Positions 45,592 through 57,550 of a stretch of 64,000 bases of DNA are shown here, piece after piece (positions within the stretch are counted from its first letter, which is position 1; each line of letters starts with the position of its first letter). The stretch covers positions 122,592 through 186,591 of the forward strand of contig JAKTTT010000044.1 of assembly GCA_030581615.1 (NCBI GenBank), in the 5' to 3' direction. The stretch comes from Alloascoidea africana (taxonomy: Eukaryota > Ascomycota > Alloascoideomycetes > Alloascoideales > Alloascoideaceae). The notes beneath the pieces were generated by a model, which was not told the DNA's origin, did no database searches, and saw only the letters and a list, made by a program, of their open reading frames with translations. The position numbers and the translations under genes were made by a program.

Positions 45592-46880
45592 TTAGTTGTT
45601 GGAATTCTCCTCTTGTTTCCGCTTTTCTTCATAAAGCTCCTTTCTCCTCGCACAGAACTGTTTCACTGGCTCAATAGCTTCAAACGGCCCATACCGTCTA
45701 AAACCCTTAATTATTTTAACTTTTTCTTCTTTTGAGATGGACTCATCGGAAAGCGCCAAATCCTGTGTCTCATAAAGAGCATCGAAGTATTCGAGAGACA
45801 GGTGCAACTTATCCGAAGTTGCTAATGTCTTCAGATTATACTTGGTATTAAGCGATTCTCCAAACCCCTCGTCTTTATCAAGGACAACTCCTGCATTGGT
45901 CAATGTGGTGAGAATGCCGAGTTGACTAGCTTTTAAAATTCCACCAACTTTTTTAACTTTGTAGTCTCTGTGCGCCTCTCTCCACTCGTCTAAAGTCGCC
46001 CGCCGGACACCTGTCCATCCCATATTTATCAAACTATCGCTCGTAAGCTTCTCTTTCTTCGCTTTCAGTGAGGAAAGGTTGAAAGAAGCGGGGTTAATGA
46101 TCCCCAAGCGCATGACAATGTATATAACAAAAAGTTTAAATAGGTGGAAACCAAAGAAGAGTAACTGAGAGGTTGTAGACGACTCAGTCAATCGTTCTTC
46201 ATCAATAGACGCTGCCATAGCTTCGTTTCCATACCATCGTACTGCTTTTGCCAGCAGTAGCGTAAGCATGTTAGTCAAACAGATGCCTGGAGTTGGCGAC
46301 ACAAAGTCAGGCAGGTCTGTATACAGCCAAGCAAGGAGAAGAAATAAGAAAAGCAAATGCCGTTGTGTGTTGAACTCCCAGATAGGAACAACCAATTGGC
46401 AGGGCCATAGTTGATCTCCGATTGCCTTTGTGCCATCAAGAGGGGACAAAAATTTGTCTTCTGCGGCTTCGTAAACGAACAATACTCCTCCATCAGGTGT
46501 TAAGAAGCCTGGATGCTTGGATGCAGCAAAGCCGACAGGTCGGTCGTTGTAGAACACGCTGGGCCTCAGAGCAATGGGCAATATATCGAAGATATCGAAA
46601 AAGGTGTTGACGGGATCTATACGGAAAAGGTTGTGTAAGAAGCTTCATTCACAAATCGCTTCAATTATCATCTGATTGTTTGTAATTCCCATCTTTCATC
46701 TAGCTTACCCTTCTTTTTAACAAAGAAGCAATAGTCTCGTTCAAAATCATCATTCATCCGGATAAATACATCCAGAGACGGCTCCTTCGACTCGACTATA
46801 ATTGGTTGTCTTGTTTTTGCATTTTCCGGCATTTTTGTGATAGAAAGCCATATTGGAGAACTAGACATGAATAATGGCAT
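45592..46880 (-). CDS. GSF2: ER membrane protein Gsf2
   Basis: Two exons on the minus strand, 46880-46709 and 46616-45592, give 398 residues (yeast: 403). Gsf2 is an ER membrane protein needed for hexose transporter export and glucose repression. Matches to my memory of yeast Gsf2: VFIRMNDDFERDYCF in exon 1, then LRPSVFY, KHPGFLTPDGGVLF, DQLWPCQLVVP and LAWLYTDLPDFVSPTPGICL in exon 2. Transmembrane segments lie near residues 143-165 and 211-230. The C-terminus is charged. The intron (92 nt) runs from GTAAGC to CCGTATAG; an earlier acceptor would hit a stop. Later in-frame ATGs at 46868 and 46832 are alternative starts; the last lies nearest the conserved block. Confidence 0.9.
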
Positions 46881-49800
46881 TGACCCTGCCTGTTACCCGG
46901 TGTAATTCTGTAGACTTGTCATGTAAATGCCAAAACATCCGTGCATCCTTATCTTTACATAAGCTTTGTTGACTATGGAGGAAAACTGAGAGAAAAACTG
47001 GAAGACGATGCAAGACGGCTCCTGCCAAACAAATCAAGCCGGCAAGGCATCAGCTCGAATTTGGCGGTTTTAATTGTTTTGGTTGCAACACTGTACCTCT
47101 GCCTGTAGACATGTACAAGCTTGAGCAGGATTCCTTTGAATTTCCGATATGATTTGGATATAATCTAGTCTATGTTCTTTTCGTTGTCACACATGTTGGC
47201 TGTACTGTCCTAGATTCTAATTCGTTTTCCCATCACAGTTTCATATTTTTGGTATTATTTATTTGGTTGTCAGTTAGATCTCGGCCAGTTTCCCGTTACA
47301 AAGTTTTTTTTGACTTAAACAGTCCCTTTCACAGTGTCTTCCAAAACTAAGTCAATAAAAGAACAACCACCACCGCCCAATTTTTCTAGTTAAACATTTA
47401 CTTTTTGTTAGTTTTAAAAGTTTGGTGAGCCTATTTTAGAACATGGCTGGAATCGGTAAGCTCCAGGTGTTGTGTGTGGACTGAGAGGACATTATTATTT
47501 TCAGCCAGGACGCAGTTTTGGTACTGGTTAAAATACGTAATGTGAAATACTATATAAAATCGATTCTACGACCCAACATGCCTACCCTTTTCTTTTAAAA
47601 CAGTCTCACTCATTTATGGTGTGTTATTTAGTATATTCGGACAAGTGGAAGCTAGAATGTTTGTTCAAACTTCTTCAACTCTGCTTTGAAGTTCAGTGAT
47701 TCTAGCTTCAGGTTTTTAACATACTCCAACTATCATTTTCAAATAGATTTTGATTTGGAGACCGAGTAGTCATGTTAAAGCCTCTATATGATTTGTTTCA
47801 AACCTTTTCTTTGTCTTGGTGGATGCGTAGTTTGGGTAGTTGCCTTGCTGGCACATACCTACTTGTTTTCATTTTTTCACCAATAAAGGGAGCAGCTTTT
47901 ACTCCAAACTCTTGATGTAGATATTCACTGTTTTGTTGTCTTTAATCTGGTAATATAGTTTAACAACGTCTCCCGCGTGGCTTCCCATGGCATCATAAAA
48001 AGAGCAACCATATTTCATCGTTCCTTGGATCAGTTTTTCATTCGGTTGTTCTCCAGGACCCCGCCCTAATCACTAGCTCCTTTCCATTCTGATCTATTAA
48101 TGCTAGTCTTTCCAATCAAGTGGCTTGTTTCCAGTAGTTGGGAGTCGAGGTTTTGCAAGATTGTGCAAAGCCAAAGCCCAATCTTGGCCGAATCGGCTAG
48201 TTTCGACGCAGGCCTTTTCACCAAACGTTCACCGTGAAAAAAACAACGATGATTTACTAGGACTTGGTCGATGTGAATGAAAGTGCGCAACTTTAATTTG
48301 TCTCGAGAATGGGTTCAGTGAAGTGAAGTCGTCTGTTATATTAATCACTGGGAACTGAAATGTCAAAATCAGGTAGTGCACATCCTTTTTAGCCTTCTTT
48401 AATTTTTTTCGGCCTATACGCAATATCATGAAGCCCTATATGTGCGTAGATAGGGGGTATTTTAGAAAGAGTTACATCAAATAAACTTTTAGTGTTTCTT
48501 TTTATTCAGGATCTTCGCTGTCCCAAAACATTTGGGTGGACTTCACCGTTTACATTGATATACGATAAGAAGCCAACCTCTGAAATTAAACCTCTTGTAT
48601 ATTTTAAATAAGGAACTATATACGTAGTCACATAGATATGTCATGTACCAGAGTTACTGAATATAACTTAATCATGCTTTTTTCTGAGTTTCTTGTAGAG
48701 TCTTAAATAAAAGTCGAATTCCCCCGATCGTGTTTAAAATCTTTATGAAGCCGGTTCCAATGCCGAGTTTCCCTTCTAAATGCCTGAAATACACTATCAT
48801 ATTCGAATATGGAATTTGTTTCTTTTGTGAAACTTATTTCTGGGTCAGGAATGTCTGGTATTCTTTTTTCTTGGGTTCAAGGGGAAGAATACCACAAAAC
48901 CGTGACTACCTCCCCCCACAAATGCAAATAACATAGCCCAAAATGCGATGTCTGCTTTCAGCTCTTCCTTTATAGATGTTAGAATATTTCTTGACTGGTT
49001 TAGCAAAGTGGTTTCTTATCAAGAGAATTGGAAATTGCCGGTTATGGATGGGCATATTCCACAACCTAAGAGGAGTTTATCGTTGAAGTATTGGAAAAGC
49101 AAGTAATTCCGCTTTACTTTTTATCATCTATACTATATATTTCACAACCTCTTGGCAGCAGTGTCGTTGGCCCCTTGAAACATAAATTTAGAACGAGTGC
49201 TTCCATAAATTTCTGTGAACGTTTTCCCGTGAACATATGGGAATTAGAGTCAAAGCAAGTTTCAATCAATCTACTATTCTTGCTAGTTGAAAAGTTATAG
49301 GAATCTATCCTCGCCATCCCAGCATTGCAAATCAAGAATCCCGAAAAAGTATGAACCTTGATATCAATCCCTCTGCTTCTAAAGATACATCTCCTACAAC
49401 ATCTCTTACTCCACAAAGACTCCCAAATGGTGACTTGGCACATGATATTAACTGGAGGTCCCTTTTTATGAGCTTACGAAACAGGCATGGGGCAAATAAA
49501 TATCTTTCGTCAAGTGTGACTCCTGTGCTAGCAGAATCAAGAGCCCGATCTGTATGATCTGTAAATCTATCAACTCAAAAAATAATTTGAATGAACCAAA
49601 AAATAAAGTAAGGGAAAAGAGCCGCCGCGTGAGAAATACCAACCAAAGTAGTAGTATTGTTGAATCTTGTCCTGAAATGGTTTTTTTCATGAGCACTGTT
49701 GAACGTAATGAACAACCAGGTCATTATGATCCATCAAAATGGCATCATGTATATCCAAAAACTGTTATTTTGTAGGTATCTCAAATTATGGTTCAATCCA

Positions 49801-51367
49801 TCTATCTCCCTGATACCTCAATGACAAAACCATTTCATATCATAATATCTCATATCCATCGGAACCCCAGGTGATCAGGGGTAAAGCCCACGCCAAATAA
49901 CAGTTGAAATATGTTTGTCATAATAGAAGGGAGTTATGAAGATGAACCTTTCTTGAAAGCACCTTTTCAATCACATTGTTTGATGAATGAGAAGATGCTT
50001 ATATTACAATAAAACACGCCATTCCTATGTTCATAATGAATAAAAATGAGCACCTATCCAACAATTGAATATTCTCTCGTCATTAAAACCATTATCGAAA
50101 GCTGTGATCCTGAAACTGTACTTGAACGATCCTTTAGAAACCAGCATTCATCACATGAACATCAATGTAAATAAAGAAGGTGTTCCACCCTTATCATTTG
50201 TGTTTAGAAGTCAGCAATCTGTCTTGCAAGTGTGAGAACTAAACATCTTAATTTCAGAAGTAAGAGCTGAGACCTCTTATATATTTCAGACGAAGAGCTA
50301 TATAAGACTGTTAAAAGCAGCTTGTGTCAATGAAAGGGTAAAGCCCTGATAAGTCTCGACATCGTAACTGGTAATAAGAAAATAATTTGTACAATACAAA
50401 CACCAATTCTCAATACAATTATCTAAACAAAAGGAATAAGCTATCTTTCGATTTATTTTGGACCTAGCGAGAAGGTTTTCCCCCAAATTGTGTGGTGTTG
50501 AAAAACGGTCAACCAACTACTCGCCGACAGTGATAAGTTTATCGGCTTGTAAAACAGATCTCGAAGCTCAAGACGCGTTCTCTCTTTGGAAAATCGACTG
50601 TTTAAAAGTTGAATTAGAAGGTCCAATTATCATCCATATCTGGTTTATGTGAGTGCGGTTACAATCGCGTAGTATGCCCATTCATCCACCTCTTGGCTCT
50701 CAATTACCCCAAAGACCGAGATTGAAGCCAAATCACTTTCTGAATACCTCGAAAGGCAACTAAAAAGGCATTGTTGCAATTCCAAAGTTGATCCTTACAC
50801 CATGAAATCTATTAAAACGTCCGCAACGGAGAATATGGACAAGTTTCCCATACTAAGCACTCGGCTCAGGCAAACGAGATGCCGAGCCGAAACTGGAGGG
50901 ACTACCAAACCCAACTACCGGATACAAGAGTAATTAAAGTATAGAAAGTCATGCTCATAAAAACTCTGGTTGCAAATAGAACAGGTAGTGGCCGAATAGT
51001 GTCGCTCGGCGCACGTGACTGTGGGAACAAGCCTACTTCACCCTCGGCGAATTGTGTAAAGAGTTGGACTTTAACAATTAACCTTACTTTACATTTATAA
51101 TTGAGCAATCAAGAATAAATCCCGTTTCATCTCTCGCCAAGATTTAACAGTTTTCCCTTTTTAAACTTCGAGATTAGTTCGCATTAATATTAGAAGATTT
51201 TTAAGTTGTCGCCTTTCGCCTTTCCGTTAGATTGGGTGATATGATCAATAACTATGATCTCGTCTTTGGTTGCACATAATTTGTCCAGAATGACGTTCAA
51301 TGCTCCGTTCATACTCATGATTTGAGGATAGAAACGGATGTAATTGCTGAGAGCAGTTCTAAGCTTT
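46881..51367. other. Gene-poor region flanking the retrotransposon cluster
   Basis: 4.5 kb of A/T-rich sequence with no supported gene. Consecutive short plus-strand ORFs at 49351-49557 and 49554-49775 encode Ser/Asn-rich sequence without known motifs and may be remnants of something larger. A possible two-exon micro-ORF sits at 47443-47545. No tRNA or LTR pair was recognised. Confidence 0.45.
50862..50889. repeat. Short perfect inverted repeat (hairpin)
   Basis: Arms CGGCTC and GAGCCG with an inner GGCA/TGCC pair and one bulged A give a 10-bp stem with an 8-base loop. It is much more G/C-rich than its surroundings and is not next to a recognised gene. Confidence 0.55.
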
Positions 51368-51419
51368 TCGTGCTCAGATCTACGACATAGTCTTTAGATC
51401 TCTCTCTATAGTTCCTTTC
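51368..51419 (+). repeat. 5' LTR fragment of element A
   Basis: 52 bp that match 56811-56862 with one difference (C/T), starting TCGTGCTCAGATCTA and ending TAGTTCCTTTC. Upstream of it the match to the 3' LTR is lost, so this LTR is truncated or diverged on its left side; on the right the LTR may continue beyond 51419, because the 3' copy is interrupted at that point. Confidence 0.75.
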
Positions 51420-51694
51420 GACTCCCTATTCCTTTTGTGCTCATTAGTCTGACCACATTCGTGATAGCCTTTCCTAGTTCCACGTGTCCACCGCTGCACA
51501 TCGCCACTTTCCACCTTACAGCAGGTTATGAAGCCCTTTTTTGCGATAAGGATACATCAATACTAAATCTCGACTCCTACTCGCCAACTTTTGCTTGCGT
51601 TACAAAACTTGACCGCCTCTGATTATCGTCGTCCGTTACAAAACTTCACAGCACACACTAATCACGTCCGCAAGTTTCCAACTCTTATTTCAAC

Positions 51695-53584
51695 ATGCTA
51701 AAACTGCGCCTTGCTAAAGCACTTGCGATAGACGCCACAACAGCTATCAACCGCCTTGTGACCACGGACGTTTCACCAGAAGATCTCACAGCTCTTCAAA
51801 CAGAATTTTCCTCCGAAGAACTAGAATATCTTTCTATGTTCCTCGTCCATGCCACCACCAACCCTTCTACTGCCGCCGCCGTCGCCGCATTCTTGGGTGG
51901 TGTCATTGTAATAGGACCTCACTCTTACCCAGGCTGGTGCTCTTCCCACCAACCACAGACCAATTCTCAACTCTTGGGTGATACCACTTCTGACCTTTAT
52001 CAGAACAGAATAGTACTCCTCAAGCTCCAGTCTTTAAACCTGGATTCCCACTTTACGGCAAGTTTCGCTCTTTCAACCTTCAGCACTTCGCTCAAATCAG
52101 GGAAATCGGGTTTGGTACAATTCACTGGACACAACTACCTATTGTGGCACTCTCGCCTGACCAGTATCTTGGTTTCAGCAGGCATCAAACCCACATACCT
52201 CGACGTCGACATGGCACAGTTCTTCCCTTCCACCTTTACTCCGACTGATACTTCAAGACAACGAGACCAGGAATATGCAAGCAATATCATCAAATCGGTT
52301 GACGACACCATTTGTGATTTGATTCGAGCATCCATTCCCTCCATCGTAACATTCTCCCATCTTCCCGATGATTCGATTTCTTCAGCAAAGATGTTAGCTT
52401 TCCTCAAAGACAGCCAACCTGGTAACGCATACCAGCTTTTGTCCTCAAAACTCTTCGATCTTCTAACTTCGATCCAAAACATCACTGCTACGGAACCCTC
52501 CTCTCTCATCCAAGAGATCAGTCGCGCAGCATCCATTGTTGACGAGTGTTTAGTCCTCACCAATCACGTTAGTGGACTTAACGCTCAAATGCTGCTATTC
52601 TCTTTGCTGGGTTGTTTATTAAAGCATAACCCTTTTAAGTGGAAGAACACAGATGAGAAAGATAAGTCTGTTGCCACTTACTTCTCTCACTTGTCACTAC
52701 TTAGTCTTCTAGAAGACAAGGCTAAGTTGTCTCAATTGTCATTGGCAATACCTTCTAAAACTTCAACCTCCTCCGTCGCTTTTGCCTCACAACGCTCTGT
52801 CTCTACGTCTGATGGTCCATCTTCATCTTTAAGATCCTCTTCGCGTTCTAATTTGTCCTCAGGCTCCCGTGATTTCCAACGCGGTAATCAACAAAACCCA
52901 CGCTGGAATCGCAAGCCACAACGCTGGACTCCCCCACTGAAGACCACCATTCGTTTCGACAACGAGGAAGTCTTGTTGAAATGTGCTAATTGCAGAGCCT
53001 ACTTCTCAACAGGCCACACCTGCAACCAACACAAGCCGATACCATCTGACGCCACTCTCCTCTCCCACAACAATTGTGCCGTCTTAGCCTGCTGTATTCT
53101 TTGTTCTTCTCATAAACACAGATCCTCTGCGTGTCCGAGACTTCAGGCTATTAACAAAGCACCTCCTACTCACTTTGCTGCCATCTCACAGCACGACTAC
53201 AACCTTTTACCCCCACTCACGTGGATCCTGGGCAGTGGTGCGTCCGACCACATGAGTAGTGATTTGGACTCACTTCATGCCTTTGAAGAACTCTCGGACC
53301 CGGATTACGTTATGATCGCTAATGGATCGAGATTGGAAATCCTAGGAAAGGGATCTTCCACGGTTAGTCTTAAGAACGGTACGCTACTTGAGCTGGACGA
53401 AGTCTTATATGTACCTGCCCTTCATGCCAATTTAATATCGACCAGACGTTTAAATGAATCTATTTTCATGACTCCGGATAAAGCTTATCTATGTCAACTT
53501 TCTAATAAAGATATTTCACTTGGACCTGAAATAGCCACCCGACACGATGGTCTTTTTGTTATTGGTCCAACCCGGATTTTGTGA
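51695..53584 (+). pseudogene. Gag and truncated protease of element A
   Basis: The open frame encodes 629 residues. A Gag core with GLVQFTGHNYLLWHSRL (about residues 138-154) precedes a zinc knuckle with canonical spacing, CILCSSHKHRSSAC (C-x2-C-x4-H-x4-C). The protease motif at about 510-518 reads WILGSGASD, whereas copia proteases have WxxDSGAS: the catalytic Asp is Gly (GGC for GAC). The frame ends in a TGA created at the junction with the inverted integrase segment, so the polyprotein is cut before integrase. Confidence 0.82.
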
Positions 53585-53815
53585 TGGAAGTCCTGAAAAT
53601 AGAGAACAAAGTAGAACCTTTATCTACCGTGTATGATGATGGAAGGTCTTTGAGAATACCAGCTTTGATGCGACGATTGTCATCGAAGACAACATCGCGG
53701 GTGATCGTGAGCAAATCGGTAAGAGGGTCGCAGAAGAGGAAATTCTCCATGTGTGCGTTGTATCCTAAGTAAATGCCTTTCTTTCCGCGTCGTTCGTGTT
53801 GGTGATGACGAAGCA
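53573..53815 (-). repeat. Left arm of 243-bp inverted repeat (integrase fragment)
   Basis: This arm is the reverse complement of 53892-54134 with a few mismatches. On the minus strand it encodes the integrase end (HHQHERRGKKGIYLGYN) and the following linker. Together with the 76-bp spacer (53816-53891), whose minus strand adds SRLHRFGCIGFYLNPE, it forms a continuous inverted piece of the copia integrase C-terminus. Confidence 0.88.
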
Positions 53816-53891
53816 CTTCTGGATTTAAATAGAAACCAATACACCCGAATCGGTGTAATCTGCTTGCATTGAAATATGACTTTCCAAGGAA

Positions 53892-54134
53892 TGCTTCGTC
53901 ATCACCAACACGAACGACGCGGAAAGAAAGGCATTTACTTAGGATACAACGCACACATGGAGAATTTCCTCTTCTGCGACCCTCTTACCGATTTGCTCAC
54001 GATCACCCGCGATGTTGTCTTCGATGACAATCGTCGCATCAAAGCTGGTATTCTCAAAGACCTTCCATCATCATACACGGTAGATAAAGGTTCTACTTTG
54101 GTCTCTATTTTCGGGACTTCCATCACAAAATCCG
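53892..54134 (+). repeat. Right arm of 243-bp inverted repeat (integrase fragment)
   Basis: Direct-orientation copy in frame with the downstream pol. It begins at the LRHHQHERRGKK motif of the integrase C-terminus. The two arms and their spacer make a 562-bp near-palindrome (53573-54134). Confidence 0.88.
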
Positions 54135-56536
54135 ATGGACGACCTCTTACGATCTCTCAATACAATTCCGTTGTCCGTCGTTCCGACATCACCGCCCGTT
54201 TAGGTTATGGTCAGATTGTGGTTCAAGATGGGACTTTCCCCGACATTTCCTTTCCGGAAATATCCTCCTCTCCTTTGCAGACATCAACTTCACCAGATTT
54301 GTGGCAAGTTGATGATTCTGATCACCTGAGCTTCCCGTGACAGGGTGACCTCGCTGTTGGTGCTGATTCACCTGTTGCTACACCACCTATGGTCTCTCCC
54401 TCTCCGCCTCCCTTCTTCTCTTCTTCACCTTTGGTATCACACACCTCCAGTGTCACTCATCTCAACCCTCAGCCCAAGTCTGATTCACACAAGCACAGGC
54501 CTGGTCTTCCCAAGACTATTATCTCAACCAATGATGCTCCTTCCAGCTCGATCCCCCCATCATTGAAGGATGCCTCTGTTGCTACTACTTCTACAGTATT
54601 GAAGGACACTTCCATTGCTACCAACTCAACGTTATTAAAGGATACTTCCATTGCTCCATCCTCTTTCTCTTTTGTTCCTCCCGTCTCTAATCCTCCTGTT
54701 ACACCTCGCAAGCGAAAAGCGAAGGATCAACTAGAAGAATCTGATCCTCCCAATACAAATGAATCAGTTAACCTCGTCTTAATACCTGGCCCTCGCCGTT
54801 CCAAGCACCAACTTCGAACGGCCCGCTTTAAAGCAAAGGTGAGTTCCCCCAGAAAGAAACAAATTGATCCTCTTGATTTTATCCCTGCTACATCAAAATC
54901 CGGGCGGACTATCAAGCGTACGAAACGGGCACTCTTGGTTCTTCACCACTCTCAACCCCTCAACAAAAACGATGTACCCATTCCAAAGACGTTTCTTGAG
55001 GCCATGAAGGGTGAATTTAGTCAACACTGGAAAAGGGCCATGGAGGAAGAGATTGAGGCCTTCGTCTCTCACAATGCTTTTCACGAAGAGGAACCAGTCT
55101 GTACCCGTAACGTTGATTTCGATATCATCGGCACTACCTGGGTTTTCTCGCTCAAAACCGACCCCTCGACTGGTTCCATAGAGCGTTTCAAAGCGAGGCT
55201 AGCTTGTCGCGGTGACAAGCAACCTATTAATCCAGATACCCCTCTCTTCATTCCTGTCCTACGCTTGGATAGTTTTAAATCTCTAACAGCATACGCTGCT
55301 GTCAGCAATTTTTACATTTTCCAAGCTGACATAAAAACATCTTTTCTTCATACGGAATATGAAAGTGAAAACCCTCTCTATATTCATCCACCCCCCGGCT
55401 TTACCACAACTCCTGGAAAGAAATGGCGCCTCTTAAAATGTCTCTATGGTCTACGGGATGTAAGTCTCAAATTCTATGAAAAACTTGATAAAGCAATTTT
55501 GAATATCAACAATCATTCCACCTTTTCTTTCATCAGACTTTTAACTGACTCTTGCTTATATCTCGACGACTCTTCGGGTCTACTTGTCGGCATTTATGTT
55601 GACGACCTTGCTTGTACAGGTCCTGAGAACCTCGTATCCTCATTCCTTTCCTCTTTGTCCGAAGTTTTTACTGTTAAAACCCTTGGGGTCATGAGCCATT
55701 TTCTTGGTCATGACATTCAACAAACATCACAAAGCATTACTATCTCCCAAAAGTCCTACACACTTGAATTTTCTCACAAATTTGTAATTGACCATCATCC
55801 TGTCACAATTCCTATGCTCAAAGTGGACTTTAGAAACTTTGTTGGACCCCTTATCAATTCTACAAACTTTCAAAGTTTACTTGGTTCATTGAACTGGGTA
55901 GGTACATGTACTCGACCCGATATTTGTTTTGCACTCTCCACCCTTGGTCGTTTCGCGAGCTCGCCTTCTGTTGAACACATTGAGTTACTCAAACGCCTCG
56001 GTCGCTATGTTTATGGCACTGCATCTCTTTGTTTAACTTTCGGTAAAACTCCAGATTCAAAACTACCACTGCTTCAGTTTTACTCTGATTCTGATTTTGC
56101 TGGTGATGAATTAACACGGAAATCCAGATTAGGCTTTATTGCAACGGTTAACCACACTGCCATTGCTTGGAAATCAAAACTACAGACTGTTGTCTCCGGT
56201 TCCAGTACTGAAGCAGAATTTTATGCTGCTTCAGAAGCCTCCAAATCGTGCTTATACATTACTCAACTGTTTGATGAATTATTCCCTCGCCCCATCATTT
56301 TACACGTCGACAATATTCCTGCCATTAAATTTATCGAGAATCCTAATGTTAGAGGCGGTCTAAAACACTTGGATATCCGCCTCATGTTTCTTCGACATTA
56401 CGTTGTTGAAAAACAAATTGAACTCAAATATATTCGCTCGAACGAAAACGTTGCGGATATGATGACTAAACCTTTGCCCGCAGTCACCATCCGGAAACTA
56501 TCCTCATTTATTCATCTCTCCTCTATAACTGCTTGA
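53892..56536 (+). pseudogene. Pol remnant of element A: integrase end, reverse transcriptase, RNase H
   Basis: The frame starts in the right repeat arm and is open to 56536 except for one in-frame TGA at 54338-54340. It holds a Ser/Pro/Thr-rich linker, then the RVT_2 reverse transcriptase (KRAMEEEIEAF, TTWVFSLKTD, FQADIKTSFLH, LLKCLYGLRDVSLKFYEKL, active site YVDD at 55595-55606) and RNase H (YSDSDFAGDELTRKSRLGF, SSTEAEFYAASEA, HLDIRLMFLRHYV). Here DIKTSFLH and LRDVSLKF replace the usual D-x-x-x-A-F-L and LRQAPRxW, further signs of decay. Confidence 0.88.
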
Positions 56537-56770
56537 CCTTTCCCACATTTCACAAATCTCCCTCTTTTCTTGATTCTGGAATAAATTCATTCCAAATTCA
56601 TTACTTTGATTACTTGTTTCACTTCAAACATGTTCATCAAACGTAATCTATTCTCTTCATTCTCCTATTTTTTCATTGTTTTTTCCTGAGCCTTCTTCTT
56701 TCTTGTTGGAAACCGCACTTATCTTCACAGTTCCTCCTTTTCCTCGTCGACAGTGCACTTTCGGGGGATG

Positions 56771-56862
56771 TGTTAGAAAGAGTTCATGCTCTTTGGTTCC
56801 AGTTTCTTCTTCGTGCTCAGATCTATGACATAGTCTTTAGATCTCTCTCTATAGTTCCTTTC
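56771..56862 (+). repeat. 3' LTR of element A, truncated by element D
   Basis: Starts TGTTAGAAAG directly after the polypurine tract CGGGGGATG and matches the 5' LTR fragment until 56862, where the sequence switches to the TG end of the element D LTR. Confidence 0.72.
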
Positions 56863-57367
56863 TGATAAAAATGATTAGATCTTTATTATTGTTGGAATTA
56901 TGAAAGTGTGATCCAAATTAAATAGCCGAGAGCGGAAGAGGTGGCCGAGACCAGAATGACGAGATATGAGTAAGAATGAGTAAAAGTGACGAGAGGGGAA
57001 AGCCGCTAAAGCCGGTAAGGCGGCTATGTGTCTAAGAATAGAGATGACAACCCGATGGCCTCCGAATATAAATAAGGAGGCCAATTCGCCAAAAGAGGAG
57101 GATTTTAGAAGGAGTTTTTTTTAATTAATTTATTAATTAACAAGTGTTTTTATCTCTTCATTCTCTCTACCTCTATCTCTCATCACTATGTCCTTCTCAG
57201 TCACTCGTCTTCAACAATTATTATATAAAAAGTGGTGGTTCAGAGGAAAGGAGAGGAGTGGGATGAGATCCTTAGGCATTCGTCCCACAATGCTTGTTAC
57301 CCTACCTGACAATAATCGAAGAGCAACCAAGCTGCCAATTTCATCACAACAATTTGCATGTCCAACA
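56863..57367 (-). repeat. 3' LTR of element D, interrupted by solo LTR
   Basis: Minus-strand LTR from TGTTGGACATG (57367) to ATTTTTATCA (56863). Removing the inserted 327-bp LTR and one 5-bp duplication leaves 173 bp. The minus strand then reads a TATATAATAATAAAG stretch, a TATA-like box overlapping a polyadenylation-like AATAAA. The boundary assignment is inferred from TG...CA ends and the polypurine tract; no second copy is in the window to confirm it. Confidence 0.65.
56890..57216 (+). repeat. Solo LTR of the B/C copia family
   Basis: 327 bp with TGTTG at the start and CAACA at the end, flanked on both sides by ATTAT (56885-56889 and 57217-57221), a perfect 5-bp target duplication. It is similar to the LTRs at 62072-62365 and 62457-62950 along its length, and similarity stops exactly after CAACA. 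A short ORF start (MSFSVTRLQQ) lies in its last 29 bp. TATAAATA at 57067-57074 sits between 7-bp inverted repeats. Confidence 0.9.
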
Positions 57368-57517
57368 CATCCCCTCAAATTGCGTGATGACATTAGTTCT
57401 CTAACAAGAATCCTCTCCTTTCTCCTTTTAACGATAACAAGGAATAAAAAGAATAAAATGCTAAATAGAAATAAAGATGATGACAAGGAAGGATGAGCAG
57501 GTATGTTGATATAATTA

Positions 57518-57544
<27 letters not shown>
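57518..57544 (+). repeat. 27-base T run
   Basis: An uninterrupted T homopolymer, equal to a poly-A run on the strand of element D, located between the end of the D pol remnant and its polypurine tract. Confidence 0.9.

Positions 57545-57550
<6 letters not shown>

Larger units (their letters stand above)
51368..56862 (+). mobile_element. Ty1/copia element A, decayed and rearranged
   Basis: Copia-type retrotransposon remnant on the plus strand. Layout: partial 5' LTR (51368-51419), leader, gag plus start of protease (51695-53584), an inverted integrase fragment (53573-53891), the same fragment in direct orientation continuing into reverse transcriptase and RNase H (53892-56536), a polypurine tract ending GGGGATG, and the first 92 bp of the 3' LTR (56771-56862). 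Most of integrase is missing. The 3' LTR is cut by element D. The element cannot be autonomous. Confidence 0.88.
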
